Positions 52,402 through 61,971 are shown, numbered from the stretch's first letter. The stretch: DNA of 64,000 nucleotides from Nannocystis sp. RBIL2 (GCF_026626745.1 NZ_JAPNJW010000001.1:4510001-4574000); one strand, 5' to 3'. Numbers and translations are program-made. The notes: generated by a model not told the origin, from the sequence alone.

Positions 52402-53958
52402 TCAGTGCTGCGCGCGGCGGCGGAACGCGGCCACCAGCGCGTCGGCGTCGACCTTGCCGGGGCCGACGCCCGGCTTCGGCCGGACCATCCCGAGCGACGC
52501 CATGTCGTGCACGTAGGCCGGGCGGCGCATGCCGACCAGCACGCACGTGACCGGCAGCGCCAGCAGCGTGAGCACGGCCCGGCGCGACAGCGGCAGCCCG
52601 CGCCACGCGGCCGGGGTCGCGCCGGCGAGGCGGTCGCCGATCGCGTCGGTGAGGGCCTGCGCGCGGGCGCGGAAGTCGTCCTCGATGGCGTCGAGCGCGG
52701 CCAGCATCTGCTGCCCGTAGTCGTCCCAGAACGCGCGGAACTCGGGCAGCAGCGCCGCGTCGAGGTCGCTCGTCAGGCTGGCCTCGATCTGCGCGCAGTG
52801 GGCCGAGATCACGTTGTTGCGCAGGTGCAGCCAGTGCCCGAGGTCGCGGATCTGCCCGAGCCCGGACTGCAGCTCGCTGCCCCAGCGCAGCAGGTCGCGG
52901 ATGCCGTCGCCGTACTCGGCGGCCAGGCGCGCGCCCAGGCCCTGCGACCACTCGCCCTCGAGCCGCTGCAGCGCCCGCAGGATCGGCAGCGGATCTCTCG
53001 GCTGGTCTTTGGGACCTGGCGCATCGGCCAGGCGGATCATGTGCGGGCCCTCGCCCTCGTCGACGAACGCGTTGAGCGGGCGGTTGACGAGCAGCGCCAG
53101 GCCCTCGCGGCGGGCCAGCGCCAGCGGCGACGGCGACCCGTCGGGCTGGGTCTCGGTCAGCCCGCCGAGCTCGTAGAGGTTGAGCGGCAGCTCGGCGACC
53201 GCGAAGTGGTGCAGCGCCCCACCCACCTCGCGCGCGAGCGCCAGCGCGCGGCCGAGCGAGACGTACTGGCCGCTGTCCGGCGGGTCGACGAAGGAGTTCG
53301 ACGACACCCCGTACCAGGCGATCTCGCCGCGCAGCACGGCCTGCTCGAGGAACCCGAAGGCCTCGCGCAGGCGGCGGTCGAACTCCTCGCGGTCCTCGGC
53401 GGTGACCTCGCCGGCGCGGTTCTCGCGGTCGATGAAGAAGTACTCGGGGTTGTGCAGCAGGAACACGTCGATGGTCTGCAGCCCGAGGCGCTGGCGGCTG
53501 AGCGCCAGCTGGTCGGCGAGGAACTCGGGGTGCAGGCAGTGCCAGCAGCTGTCCTGGTAGCGGACGAGGTCCGGGTACGGCGGCTGGCGCTCGTGGGCGA
53601 GCTCGAGCGCGGTGCCCTGCAGGTACCCGGCCTTGGTGACGACGACGACGTCTTCGCGGCCGGCGACGCGCCCCTCGAACAGCTCGCGCAGGACCTGACC
53701 GATGAGGATCTCGCTGCCGCCGTCGCCGTAGTTGGCGCTGGTGTCGACGAGGTTGACGCCGGCGCGCACGGCCTCCTCGAAGGCCTGACGGTGCAGCCCC
53801 GACTCGACGTGCACGCGGTAGGCGCCGAAGCCGACGGGCGCGACGTGGAGGCCGGTGCGTCCGAGCGGGCGGGCGTCCATGCCGAAGCGACGCGCACGCT
53901 CGGCGCTCGCCGCCGGCGCCGCGCGTCCGGGCCACAGAGGTCGCTCTTCGTCGCGCAT
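52402..53958 (-). CDS. Aldo-keto reductase with long C-terminal extension
   Basis: A 518-residue protein. The AKR part (about 28-330) has the Asp and Tyr in NLVDTSANYGDGG, the Lys in VVVTKAGY and the His in DVFLLHNPEYF, so the catalytic tetrad is complete. The last about 190 residues are helical and not part of the usual barrel; they hold AIGDRLAGATPAAWRG and an Arg/Ala-rich end. Substrate unknown. ATG 53880 (codon 27) is a likely start as residues 1-26 look non-conserved. Convergent with nothing; its 3' end is 72 bp from the ptuA start, so a shared transcript is possible. Confidence 0.85.
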   Translation of the reverse strand: MRDEERPLWPGRAAPAASAERARRFGMDARPLGRTGLHVAPVGFGAYRVHVESGLHRQAFEEAVRAGVNLVDTSANYGDGGSEILIGQVLRELFEGRVAGREDVVVVTKAGYLQGTALELAHERQPPYPDLVRYQDSCWHCLHPEFLADQLALSRQRLGLQTIDVFLLHNPEYFFIDRENRAGEVTAEDREEFDRRLREAFGFLEQAVLRGEIAWYGVSSNSFVDPPDSGQYVSLGRALALAREVGGALHHFAVAELPLNLYELGGLTETQPDGSPSPLALARREGLALLVNRPLNAFVDEGEGPHMIRLADAPGPKDQPRDPLPILRALQRLEGEWSQGLGARLAAEYGDGIRDLLRWGSELQSGLGQIRDLGHWLHLRNNVISAHCAQIEASLTSDLDAALLPEFRAFWDDYGQQMLAALDAIEDDFRARAQALTDAIGDRLAGATPAAWRGLPLSRRAVLTLLALPVTCVLVGMRRPAYVHDMASLGMVRPKPGVGPGKVDADALVAAFRRRAQH

Positions 53959-54099
53959 GGGTGGCGCGAGCAGTACGACAGGCCGCGGGGGCCGTCAACG
54001 CCGACGGGCGACCTCGGGCCGCGCCGCAGCTTGCACGTGCAAGCGCCGGTGGGCGACCATGCGGGTCCGGCCGCGGCCGCCCGCCCGAATTCGCGCCCC

Positions 54100-56271
54100 A
54101 TGTTCAGCGCCCTGCGCCACCTGCTCGAATACCTCCGGCCCTACCGCCTCGAGGTGTCGCTGCTCCTGGCGGGGCTGCTGATCGACCTCGCGTTCAACGT
54201 CCTGTTCAGCCTCAGCTTTCAGTACGTCATCGACGAGGCGATCGCCAAGCACGACGAGGCGCTGCTCTACAGCATCCTCGTCGCCCTGCTGGTCGCCGTG
54301 GTCGTCGCCGCCGGCGTCGCGGTGATGCGCGACTACCTCTACGCCCGCCTCGGCACCGCGGTGATGAACGACCTGCGCCTGCGGATGTTCGAGCACCTGC
54401 AGCGGCTGTCGCACAACTTCTACACGCGCATGCAGGTCGGCGACATCCTCGCCCGCTTCTCGACCGACCTCGGCGCCGTGCAGAACGCGGTCATCCTCGC
54501 CATCCCCGAGACGATCCTCGGCATCCTCGGCGTCACCACGATCGCCACCCTGCTGTTCATCTTCTCGTGGCAGCTCGCCCTCATCACGCTGATCGGCCTG
54601 CCGCTGGCGACGCTCGGCCCGCAGGTGCTGGGCCCCCGGGCCGAGCGCGACAGCTACCTCGTGCGCCACGAGGAGGCCCAGATCGCCAGCACGGTGCAGG
54701 AGAACCTCGGCGCCCACGCGGTCGTGCGCGCCTTCCAGCTCGAGCCCGAGCAGACCAACCGGTTCCGCTACAAGCTGCGCTCGCTCTACCGCATCGGCGT
54801 GCGCTTCAACCTCAGCACCTACCTGGTCGAGCGCACCCCCAACCTCACCTTCCTGCTGCTGCAGATCACCGTGTTCGGGTTCGGCGCGCTCAAGACCTTC
54901 CAGGGCGAGCTGTCGCTCGGCTCGCTGGTCGCGTTCAACATCCTGCTCGGCTACCTCAGCACCTACGTCACCGCGCTGACGCGGGTGATGCCGCCGCTGC
55001 TGATGGCCGCCGGCGGGATCAAGCGCATTCAAGAGCTGCTGAGCGCGCGCCCGCAGGTGCAGGAGAAGCCCGGCGCCACCGCCCTCTCGCCGCTGCGCGA
55101 GGCGATCACCTTCCAGGACGTGTCGTTCTCGTATACCGGCGAGGACAAGAACCTCGACCGCGTGAGCCTGAAGATCCCCCGCGGCATCACGGTGGCGATC
55201 GTCGGCGCCAGCGGCTCGGGCAAGAGCACCGTGCTCGGCCTGCTCGCCCGCTTCTACGACCCCGACCGCGGCGTGGTCGCGTTCGACGGCTCCGACATCC
55301 GCGCCGCCTCGTTCGACTCGCTGCGCGGCCAGCTCGGCATCGTGTTCCAGGACAGCTTCCTGTTCAACACGACGGTCCGCGAGAACATCCGCATGGGCCG
55401 GCTGAACGCCACCGACGAGGAGGTCGAGATGGCCGCGCGCGCGGCCGAGATCCACGACCTCATCGCCGGCCTGCCCGAGGGCTACAACACCATCGTCGGC
55501 GAGCGCGGCAGCCGGCTGTCCGGCGGTCAACGTCAGCGCGTGGCGATCGCCCGGGCGATCCTCCGCAATCCCCAGATCTTGCTGCTCGACGAGGCGACGT
55601 CGGCGCTCGACCCGACCACGGAGGCGGCGATCAACGGCACTCTCGAGCGGCTCGGCCGCGACCGCACCGTGATCGGCGTGACCCATCGCCTGGCCTCGAC
55701 GCGCCTCGCCGACCTGATCCTCGTGTTCGACAAGGGCCGCCTGGTCGAGCAGGGCAACCAGCGCGAGCTGCTCGCGGTCGACGGCCTGTACCGCCGGCTG
55801 TGGAACAAGCAGCAGGGCCTGGTCGTGAGCGAGGACGGCACGCGCGCCGAGGTCGAGCCCGATCGTCTGCGGGCGATCCCGATCCTCAGCACCCTGTCCG
55901 ATACGATGCTCGCCGCGGTCGCCCGCACCTTCCTCAGCGAGCGCTTCACCGAGGGCCGCCCGGTCATCCTCGAGGGCGACACGACGGTGGAGAAGTTCTA
56001 CATCGTCGCCCGCGGCAAGGTCGCGGTGCTCAAGCGCCAGGAGGACGGCACCGACAAGCAGATCGCCACGCTGCAGGAGGGCGATTACTTCGGCGAGGTC
56101 GCGCTGCTGCGCGACGCCCCGCGCAACGCGACCATCCGCACGCTGACCCCGTGCATCCTGCTGACCCTGCAGCGCCGCCAGTTCCTCGAGCTGATCCAGA
56201 GCGACCCGCGGCTCAGCCACGAATTCGACTCGGTGGTCCGCAGCCGGGTACATCCGGTCACCATGGCATGA
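54100..56271 (+). CDS. ABC exporter fused to a cyclic nucleotide-binding domain
   Basis: The 723-residue protein has an exporter-type membrane domain with six helices (about 1-300), then an ATPase with Walker A GASGSGKST (369-377), Q-loop FQDSFLFN, signature LSGGQRQR (near 473) and Walker B ILLLDEATSALD. Residues about 595-715 are a cyclic-nucleotide-binding fold: GRPVILEGDTTVEKFYIVARGKVAVL and EGDYFGEVALLRDAPRNATIR, with the phosphate-binding Arg. It may export lipid or peptide under control of a nucleotide. As a half-transporter it would form a homodimer. The SET gene follows 41 bp downstream. Confidence 0.92.
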   Translation: MFSALRHLLEYLRPYRLEVSLLLAGLLIDLAFNVLFSLSFQYVIDEAIAKHDEALLYSILVALLVAVVVAAGVAVMRDYLYARLGTAVMNDLRLRMFEHLQRLSHNFYTRMQVGDILARFSTDLGAVQNAVILAIPETILGILGVTTIATLLFIFSWQLALITLIGLPLATLGPQVLGPRAERDSYLVRHEEAQIASTVQENLGAHAVVRAFQLEPEQTNRFRYKLRSLYRIGVRFNLSTYLVERTPNLTFLLLQITVFGFGALKTFQGELSLGSLVAFNILLGYLSTYVTALTRVMPPLLMAAGGIKRIQELLSARPQVQEKPGATALSPLREAITFQDVSFSYTGEDKNLDRVSLKIPRGITVAIVGASGSGKSTVLGLLARFYDPDRGVVAFDGSDIRAASFDSLRGQLGIVFQDSFLFNTTVRENIRMGRLNATDEEVEMAARAAEIHDLIAGLPEGYNTIVGERGSRLSGGQRQRVAIARAILRNPQILLLDEATSALDPTTEAAINGTLERLGRDRTVIGVTHRLASTRLADLILVFDKGRLVEQGNQRELLAVDGLYRRLWNKQQGLVVSEDGTRAEVEPDRLRAIPILSTLSDTMLAAVARTFLSERFTEGRPVILEGDTTVEKFYIVARGKVAVLKRQEDGTDKQIATLQEGDYFGEVALLRDAPRNATIRTLTPCILLTLQRRQFLELIQSDPRLSHEFDSVVRSRVHPVTMA

Positions 56272-56312
56272 CGCGCCGCGTCCTCGCGGCGCGCGGGGAC
56301 GGGAGGCGGGAC

Positions 56313-56822
56313 ATGACAAAGGAATGGGAGAACCGTGAGGCCTCGCGGCCGCGGTCGGTCGCGTCGCCGAAGATCGAGCTGCGGACGACGGACCTCGGGC
56401 GCGGGGTGTTCGCGACCGAGGCGATCGCGGCCGGCGAGCTGCTGATCGCAGTGGCGCACGTGTTCGTCGCCGAGGCCGGGCAGTACACGATCCAGCTCGA
56501 CGACGACCGCCACCAGGCCGGCACCGGCGAGATCGACGACTTCCTCAACCATGCCTGCGAGCCGAACGCCGCCCTCGACGCCGAGCGGCTGTGCTTCGTG
56601 GCCGTGCGGCCGCTCGCATCAGGCGACGAGGTCACCTTCAATTATCTGACCTCCGAGTGGGACATGGCCGCGGCGTTCGAGTGCCGCTGCGGCGCCCAGC
56701 GGTGCTTCGGCACCATCCGCGGCTTTCGCCACCTGAGCCGCGAGCAGCAGGACTCGCTGGCCGCCGCGATCACCCCGTTCTTGCGGCGCAAGCGGGCGTC
56801 CGGCTTGCCAAGCGCGGCTTAG
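56313..56822 (+). CDS. Bacterial SET-domain protein
   Basis: The 169-residue protein has LGRGVFATEAIAAGELL, the pseudoknot motif NHACEPN (79-85), GDEVTFNY (104-111) and a post-SET Cys group (Cys124, Cys126, Cys131) that would bind zinc with a Cys from NHAC. SET domains move methyl groups from SAM to protein Lys; in bacteria the targets are mostly unknown. GGGAGG lies 6 nt before ATG 56313, so this start is preferred over the ATG at 56268, which overlaps the transporter stop. It may be co-transcribed with the exporter. Confidence 0.88.
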   Translation: MTKEWENREASRPRSVASPKIELRTTDLGRGVFATEAIAAGELLIAVAHVFVAEAGQYTIQLDDDRHQAGTGEIDDFLNHACEPNAALDAERLCFVAVRPLASGDEVTFNYLTSEWDMAAAFECRCGAQRCFGTIRGFRHLSREQQDSLAAAITPFLRRKRASGLPSAA

Positions 56823-56846
56823 CGCCTCTATCATCGGGGCCCCCAC

Positions 56847-57716
56847 ATGTCGATGCAGCTCCTGGTGTCCGCCCTCGTCAGCGTGGCAATGGTCGCGCCC
56901 GCCTCTCCGACCACGAAGCCGGCGGCCGAGACCAGCAGCAGCGCGACCGCGCCGGCCGCCACGGCCGACGACGCCAAGCTGAAGCGGGCCGAGGAGCTGT
57001 TCCTCAACGGCCGCCAGCTGTTCAAGGAGGGCTCGTACGAGGCCGCGATCCTGGCGTTCCAGGAGAGCTACGAGCTGTCGAAGCTGCCCGAGATTCTCTA
57101 CAACATCGGCAACTCCTACGAAAAGCTCGGCGACTTCGCCAACGCCCGCAAGTACCTCGACCAGTACCGGGCCTTCGCGCCGGAGAAGGAGCGCGAGCTG
57201 CTCGGTCGGCGGATCCAGAACCTCGACCAGCGGCTGCGCGAGCAAGAGGACAAGGCCCGGGCCGAGCGCGAGCGCCAGGAGCAGGAGGCCAAGCAGGCCG
57301 AGCCGGGGCCCGTCGCGCCGCCGCCCGTCACGCAGCCCGAGCCCACGCCCGAGCCGAAGAAGGACCGCGTGTTCGGCCCGGCCGCCGCCGCCCTCACCGG
57401 CGTCGCCGTCGTCGGCCTCGGCCTCGGCATCGGCTTCGGCGTCAGCGCCCAGGGCCAGCGCAACAAGGCCCTCGAGCACTGCAGCGACGTCGGCGACCAG
57501 ACCTTCTGCGACGTCGACGCCCAGCCCTTCCTCGACGCCCAGAAGTCGCGCGCGCTCGGAGCCGACATCAGCTTCGCCATCGCCGGAGCCGCCGCGATCG
57601 CGGTGATCGCGATCGTCGCGGTCAAGGCGTCGCGCAAGAAGAGAGAGCAGACGGCTCGCCTCACGCCGTGGGGCAGCCCGCGCGGCGCCGGGCTGGCGCT
57701 CGGCTTCCGCTTCTAG
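56847..57716 (+). CDS. TPR-containing membrane or secreted protein
   Basis: The 289-residue protein has a signal-like hydrophobic start, a Ser/Thr/Ala linker, two TPR units (ELFLNGRQLFKEGSYEAAILAFQESYELS and PEILYNIGNSYEKLGDFANARKYLDQYRAF) at about 48-110, a charged coiled coil (about 120-160), a Pro-rich stretch and two hydrophobic helices (about 175-200 and 235-260) with Cys between. Such TPR proteins of about 300 residues are common in myxobacteria and lie at the membrane; function unknown. A 21-bp tandem repeat starts at its last codons. Confidence 0.78.
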   Translation: MSMQLLVSALVSVAMVAPASPTTKPAAETSSSATAPAATADDAKLKRAEELFLNGRQLFKEGSYEAAILAFQESYELSKLPEILYNIGNSYEKLGDFANARKYLDQYRAFAPEKERELLGRRIQNLDQRLREQEDKARAERERQEQEAKQAEPGPVAPPPVTQPEPTPEPKKDRVFGPAAAALTGVAVVGLGLGIGFGVSAQGQRNKALEHCSDVGDQTFCDVDAQPFLDAQKSRALGADISFAIAGAAAIAVIAIVAVKASRKKREQTARLTPWGSPRGAGLALGFRF

Positions 57717-57752
57717 GCTGCGGGCTTCCGCTTCTCGGCTGCGGGCTTTCGG
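57702..57752. repeat. 21-bp tandem repeat across the TPR stop codon
   Basis: GGCTTCCGCTTCTAGGCTGCG begins at 57702, a near-identical copy at 57723, and a partial one at 57744. The first copy contains the stop codon of the TPR gene. Confidence 0.75.
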
Positions 57753-57780
57753 AAGTCACTCGCGGCGAGGTCGTGAGGGG

Positions 57781-57997
57781 CGCGCAAGCTTCGGCGCGGA
57801 CGCCAGCAGTCGCGCGCGCTCGAGGCGACCTCTCTTCGCCCTCGGACGATCGCGATCCATCGAGATGAGCAATAAGAAAAAGGAGCGCGCGAACTTCGGC
57901 GCAGCGACCCGTAGTTGCGCGTGCTCGAGGCGACCTCTCTTCGCCCCCAGACGATCGCCATCCATCGAGACGAGCAAGAAGAAAAACAGATTGCCCG
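57781..57997. repeat. 105-bp direct repeat between genes
   Basis: Two copies, 57781-57885 and 57886-57990, share CTCGAGGCGACCTCTCTTCGCC and matching ends (GAGATGAGCAATAAGAAAAA and GAGACGAGCAAGAAGAAAAA); a short third piece starts near 57997. The period is 35 codons. Both strands are open, with no clear gene. The rest of 57717-58164 holds nothing recognised. Confidence 0.78.
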
Positions 57998-58164
57998 CGC
58001 CGACTTCGGCTCTCACAGTCGACTGAAGGCAACGCAGACCATTCATTCGGCTTCTCCCTTCGCTCGAGCACTGCGGACCGCCATCGCCGACCAAGCCTCG
58101 TTCTGCGGCGCTTCCAGCACCCCTGCCGTCGACGATCGAAATCGCGCATGCTAGCTTGACGGTC

Positions 58165-59832
58165 ATGTCCCGCCTCGCGCTCGTCGCCGCCGCCCTCGCC
58201 GGTTGCACCCTCGACTGGGATGACGTCTCGCAGGCAGGTCACGCGCTGCCGCCCCTGACGAGCAGCTCGACCAGCGACGAGGCGACGACCTCGTCGGGCG
58301 AGGACGCGAGCACCGCTGCGAGCACGGTCGACGCCAGCACGACGACGTCCAGCCCGGTGACTGTCAGCGGCAGCGGGAGCGCGAGCGACAGCGACACGGG
58401 AACGACTGGCGACGACAGCAAGGCGGTCCCGGTCGAGGTCGAGGTCGTGATCAATTCTCCCTCACCGATGATCGCCGTCGGCGAGGTGCAGGTCTCGGTC
58501 TGGACGTCGCGGCCGGTCGCGTCGATCGACATCTTCGACAATGACGTGCCGCTGGTGCTCGGCGCGGTACCGGTGAATCCCGTGCACGTGTTCGAGGTGA
58601 CCTCGGACGATATCCCCGGCGACGGCACGCACACGATCCGCGCCGTCGCCCACGCGGCCGACGGCGTCAGCGGCCAGGACGCCGAGGAACTCTTGATCGA
58701 CGTCCAGCCCGGCGGGACCGACGTCTGGCCGCCCTACGTGAAGCCCGGGCCGATCAACGGCTTCACGAGCGCCGCCATCCGCGACAACGGCATTGACGTC
58801 GCCGGTTACCTCGAGACGAACGACGGGCTCAAAGCCGTGGCGGTGCGTATCGACGGCACGAAGGGACAGCCGGAGGGCGAGCCGATCCACCTCGGCCCAG
58901 TCGCGGTGATCGGCGGCGGTCGCGGACCGGCGATCGCAGTCACCGGCGACGAAGCGACGTTCGTGGCGTGGACGTTCCCCGACAGCGGCTCGACGCGGTG
59001 GGCAGTGACGGAGATAAAATTCGGCGAGCCGCACGGGCCGACGTGGATCGGCGCGCTCGGGACGTCGGTGAACGCAATGACCTCCGTCGACGATGTGCTG
59101 ATCCTCGTCGGCGCGGACGAGGTCAGCCCGGGCACGCACGACCTCAAGGCCTGGTGGATCTCGGCCCCGGACGCCGAGCTCGTGCACGAACGGACGTTCG
59201 CCGCATCGAGCGACGACGACAAGTTCAACACACGCGATGAAGTCGGGCGCGGAGTGGCGATCGTCGGCGACGAGGTCGTCGTAGTCGGTGAACGCGAGAC
59301 CAAGGGCCTCGACATGAAGCTTCGTCGGCGGACCGTGGTGCTACGTTACGACCTGGACGCCGCCTTGTGGGGTCAGTGGACGTCGCCCGGCGAGCTGATG
59401 GACGAGGACGCGGCGATGGCCGTGGCGCCGCTGCGGGGGGGTGGGTTCGTCGTCACCGGATGGGCCCGTGACGTCGGGTTCAGCAACCGCCTGTTGTTGA
59501 CTCGCTGGTTCAGTGCCGAGGGCGAGGCGGGCTCGCTGCGGATCGAGCCGACGCCGAGCGACGCGGTCGGCTACACGATCGGCGAGGACCGCGAGGGCAA
59601 GATCATCATCGCGGGCGCGACGAAGAAGCCCCTGCAAGACGCTGATTCCTGGATTTTCGCCATCCCTGGCCCGGTCGGTCCGCCCGTGTGGGAGGTGATC
59701 CGCAACGGACCAGGCCAGGGGCCCGACGAAGCCGCGAGCCTGGCGCTCGACACGTGGAGTTCCATGTACGTCGTGGGCAGCGAGTTCGATGCGTTGCAGC
59801 CGCGGGCGTTCGCGCTGCGCCTCTACCCGTAG
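58165..59832 (+). CDS. Lipoprotein with Ser/Thr linker and beta-propeller-like body
   Basis: The 555-residue protein has lipobox LAGC (Cys14), a Ser/Thr/Asp-rich linker (about 30-95), an Ig-like part (about 100-185, with DGTHTIRAVAHAADG) and a body with repeated beta motifs (VAGYLETNDGLKAVAVRID, VVGERETKGLDMK, VVTGWARDVGFSNRLLLTRW, IIAGATKKPLQDADSWIFAI) like propeller blades. This architecture is a hallmark of Nannocystis-like genomes. No catalytic residues are seen. ATG 58165 is preferred to the TTG at 58156. It is convergent with the next lipoprotein gene, 3 bp away. Confidence 0.78.
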   Translation: MSRLALVAAALAGCTLDWDDVSQAGHALPPLTSSSTSDEATTSSGEDASTAASTVDASTTTSSPVTVSGSGSASDSDTGTTGDDSKAVPVEVEVVINSPSPMIAVGEVQVSVWTSRPVASIDIFDNDVPLVLGAVPVNPVHVFEVTSDDIPGDGTHTIRAVAHAADGVSGQDAEELLIDVQPGGTDVWPPYVKPGPINGFTSAAIRDNGIDVAGYLETNDGLKAVAVRIDGTKGQPEGEPIHLGPVAVIGGGRGPAIAVTGDEATFVAWTFPDSGSTRWAVTEIKFGEPHGPTWIGALGTSVNAMTSVDDVLILVGADEVSPGTHDLKAWWISAPDAELVHERTFAASSDDDKFNTRDEVGRGVAIVGDEVVVVGERETKGLDMKLRRRTVVLRYDLDAALWGQWTSPGELMDEDAAMAVAPLRGGGFVVTGWARDVGFSNRLLLTRWFSAEGEAGSLRIEPTPSDAVGYTIGEDREGKIIIAGATKKPLQDADSWIFAIPGPVGPPVWEVIRNGPGQGPDEAASLALDTWSSMYVVGSEFDALQPRAFALRLYP

Positions 59833-59835
59833 AGG

Positions 59836-60915
59836 CTATTGCGGCGCGAACACTTCGCACTGCTCCGTGATCTTGGCGGCGGCATCAGCGAAGTAGTCCG
59901 AATACCCCTCGGCGCAGATCGAGCCGAACACTGAGTGCGGCATGAGCTCGGTCCAGGTGCGAAGTTCGTGTTCGACTCCGATGGTCGGACCGCACAGGCT
60001 GCCGGCCATGTCGATGTCGGTCGAGATCACGAGAAGTACGATCGCGTCCGCGTCGCCGCCCTTCGCCTCGACCAGCGCGGCGGCCCAATCCTCCGCGGTG
60101 CCCTTACTGCCCTCGTCGTAGGTGTCCTGGATGGCGACGACGACGAGCAGCGCGTCATCACGAAGAAATCCCTCGTTGCACCCGCCGGGCCCGTCGAGGT
60201 CGTCTGAGAGCGCGAGGACGGTGGTCTCGGCGACGCCATCGGCGCCGTTGATCCCCATCGACGCGACGCACGTGAACGCGTCCTCGAGCATGGGCTGCCC
60301 GGCGGTGATGTAGCGAAGACCGCTGGCGAGCTCGCAGCGCTCGTTGCTCGCGTGCTCGCCGATCGGATAGGTGACGCCCGCGCCGCGGATCGAATCACAG
60401 GGCTCCGGCGACGTGCCGCATGGATACTCGGGCAGCTCGGCGCACACGTCCTGGCAGCCGACACAGCTCGGATAGCCCCAGAACCCGGACGTGTTCGAGG
60501 ACATGATGTGATAGTCGAAGTCCGCGAACTCGCTCTCCAACGTGGCGATGAAGCCGGGGAAGCTCGCCTTGAGCCGAGCCTGCTTGACCTCCATCGTCGG
60601 ATGGCTGCTGATCGTGAACAGGAAGTCGACCTTCCCTTTGCACCCCGGCGGCGGACCATCCCCCCCGTCCGGAATGACTCCGAGATCGGGCACACCCCCC
60701 GAGCCGCTCGAGCTGCTCGACCCCACCGAACCGGCCGCCGCCGAGTCCTCGCCCGTCGTGCTCGCGGTCGACGTCGTCGAGGAGACGGGCGGCTCACCAC
60801 TCGTGCTGCTGGTGACCGGCGCCGTCGTGATGCTCGTACTGAACCCCGACTGCTGCCCTTCCCCGTTGTTGCAGGCGAACGTGGCGACGAGCGCGGCGAG
60901 CCCGAGACGGCGCAT
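59836..60915 (-). CDS. Lipoprotein with Ser/Thr linker and VWA-like domain
   Basis: The 359-residue protein has a lipobox-like TFAC (Cys15), a Ser/Thr/Gly linker (about 20-90), and a VWA-like domain (about 100-350) with VDFLFTISSHPTM where the MIDAS would read DxSxS. The first Asp is Thr, so metal binding may be lost. Cys pairs (CVGCQDVC, CGTSPEPC) add disulfides. The C-terminal part (LLVVVAIQDTYDE, VLLVISTDID) fits the fold. Homologues are frequent in Nannocystis-type genomes. ATG 60915 is chosen as it gives the signal peptide. Confidence 0.75.
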   Translation of the reverse strand: MRRLGLAALVATFACNNGEGQQSGFSTSITTAPVTSSTSGEPPVSSTTSTASTTGEDSAAAGSVGSSSSSGSGGVPDLGVIPDGGDGPPPGCKGKVDFLFTISSHPTMEVKQARLKASFPGFIATLESEFADFDYHIMSSNTSGFWGYPSCVGCQDVCAELPEYPCGTSPEPCDSIRGAGVTYPIGEHASNERCELASGLRYITAGQPMLEDAFTCVASMGINGADGVAETTVLALSDDLDGPGGCNEGFLRDDALLVVVAIQDTYDEGSKGTAEDWAAALVEAKGGDADAIVLLVISTDIDMAGSLCGPTIGVEHELRTWTELMPHSVFGSICAEGYSDYFADAAAKITEQCEVFAPQ

Positions 60916-61192
60916 GACGTTCAGCCTAGCGCGCGCCGCAGATGATGTCACTCCTCGGGCCCTGGATCGGCCTCGACTCGCGGACGCCGAAAAACGTGAC
61001 GCAGTTCGCATCGCTACCCCGGCTGGCTCCTTCGCGGGAGGAGCTATCGCATTGCCCCCTGAGGGGTCGCGCCGCCGCGGTTCGCCCCTCACGGGACGGT
61101 CCCTCTTCGGCCGTGGCGCCTCCTCGTTCTCGCGCCTGCGAGCCGTCGTGCGTCCTCGTCTTCTCGCAACTGGAAAGTCGTTCCGCCTCCCC

Positions 61193-61882
61193 TCAATTTC
61201 GGTCGGCGGCCATGAGGCCTTCGCTCGGCCCTCGTCCGCTCGAGACGGCCATCGCTCCTCCGGCGAGCGCCTTGCCCGCCCCGGCCCCTTCGAGGTGCGA
61301 GCGAAGCAGCCGCCGCTGCCACCACCCGAGACCGAGCGACATGGCGACGACCACCAGGAATGACCCCAGCACCACTCTCCAGGACGGATAGAACGCCGAC
61401 ATGAAGAAGACGAACTCGAAGCTCATCTGGGCGATGCCCTTCGCCCAGCCGAACAACCGCGCGAAGGCGTAGTCCCAGAACTCGGCCGTCGCCACGATCG
61501 GCGGCTTTCGCTGCGGCTCGCTCGCAAGGGCGAGCGAGCCCGGCGCCTCGGATGGGACTTCGGACGAGCGGAGCACGCACCGGTGGCGACGTACGAAGTA
61601 TCTCCGGCTCCACCGCTCCACGAGGCCGGCCCAGACCGCCATGAAGACGAGGCAGCCGAGCCCGTTTTGCCACCAGGGCAAACCAAGGGTACGCAACCAG
61701 TCATAGAACAGGACGGCGGGGAACCAGAAGACGAACGAGACGGGAGTCAGCGCCGCGAGGTTCCAAAACGGCTGGGTCGGCAAGAACCCCCACCGCTGCG
61801 CGGGCAAGGGCCGGCGCGAGGGCGTCAGTCGCTGCTGCAACTCTACTGCCTCACGCGAACTCACTTGTTCCTGGCCTCCCAT
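61193..61882 (-). CDS. Membrane protein of unknown function
   Basis: A 229-residue protein with three or four hydrophobic helices: PFWNLAALTPVSFVFWFPAVLF, GLGCLVFMAVWAGLVE, QMSFEFVFFMSAFYP and WRVVLGSFLVVVAMSLGLG. Loops hold WWQNG and RRYFVRRHRC. No family is recognised. The ATG at 61882 (or 61885) is preferred; the open frame to 61966 reaches into the IS end. The IS3 element lies 60 bp upstream, so its native promoter may have been displaced, or transcription may come from the element. Confidence 0.65.
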   Translation of the reverse strand: MGGQEQVSSREAVELQQRLTPSRRPLPAQRWGFLPTQPFWNLAALTPVSFVFWFPAVLFYDWLRTLGLPWWQNGLGCLVFMAVWAGLVERWSRRYFVRRHRCVLRSSEVPSEAPGSLALASEPQRKPPIVATAEFWDYAFARLFGWAKGIAQMSFEFVFFMSAFYPSWRVVLGSFLVVVAMSLGLGWWQRRLLRSHLEGAGAGKALAGGAMAVSSGRGPSEGLMAADRN

Positions 61883-61971
61883 CATCCTCCGTCCGCACGA
61901 CGACCGAGACCTGACCGACCTTCCTTCAACACGAATCAGCTGGGATTGCCCCGAAAAAGTGGACACTTTGC

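Noticed and set aside
50330..53958. Retron using PtuAB as effector
   Set aside because: No reverse transcriptase frame and no retron-type RNA region lies next to ptuA; the upstream gap is only 72 bp.
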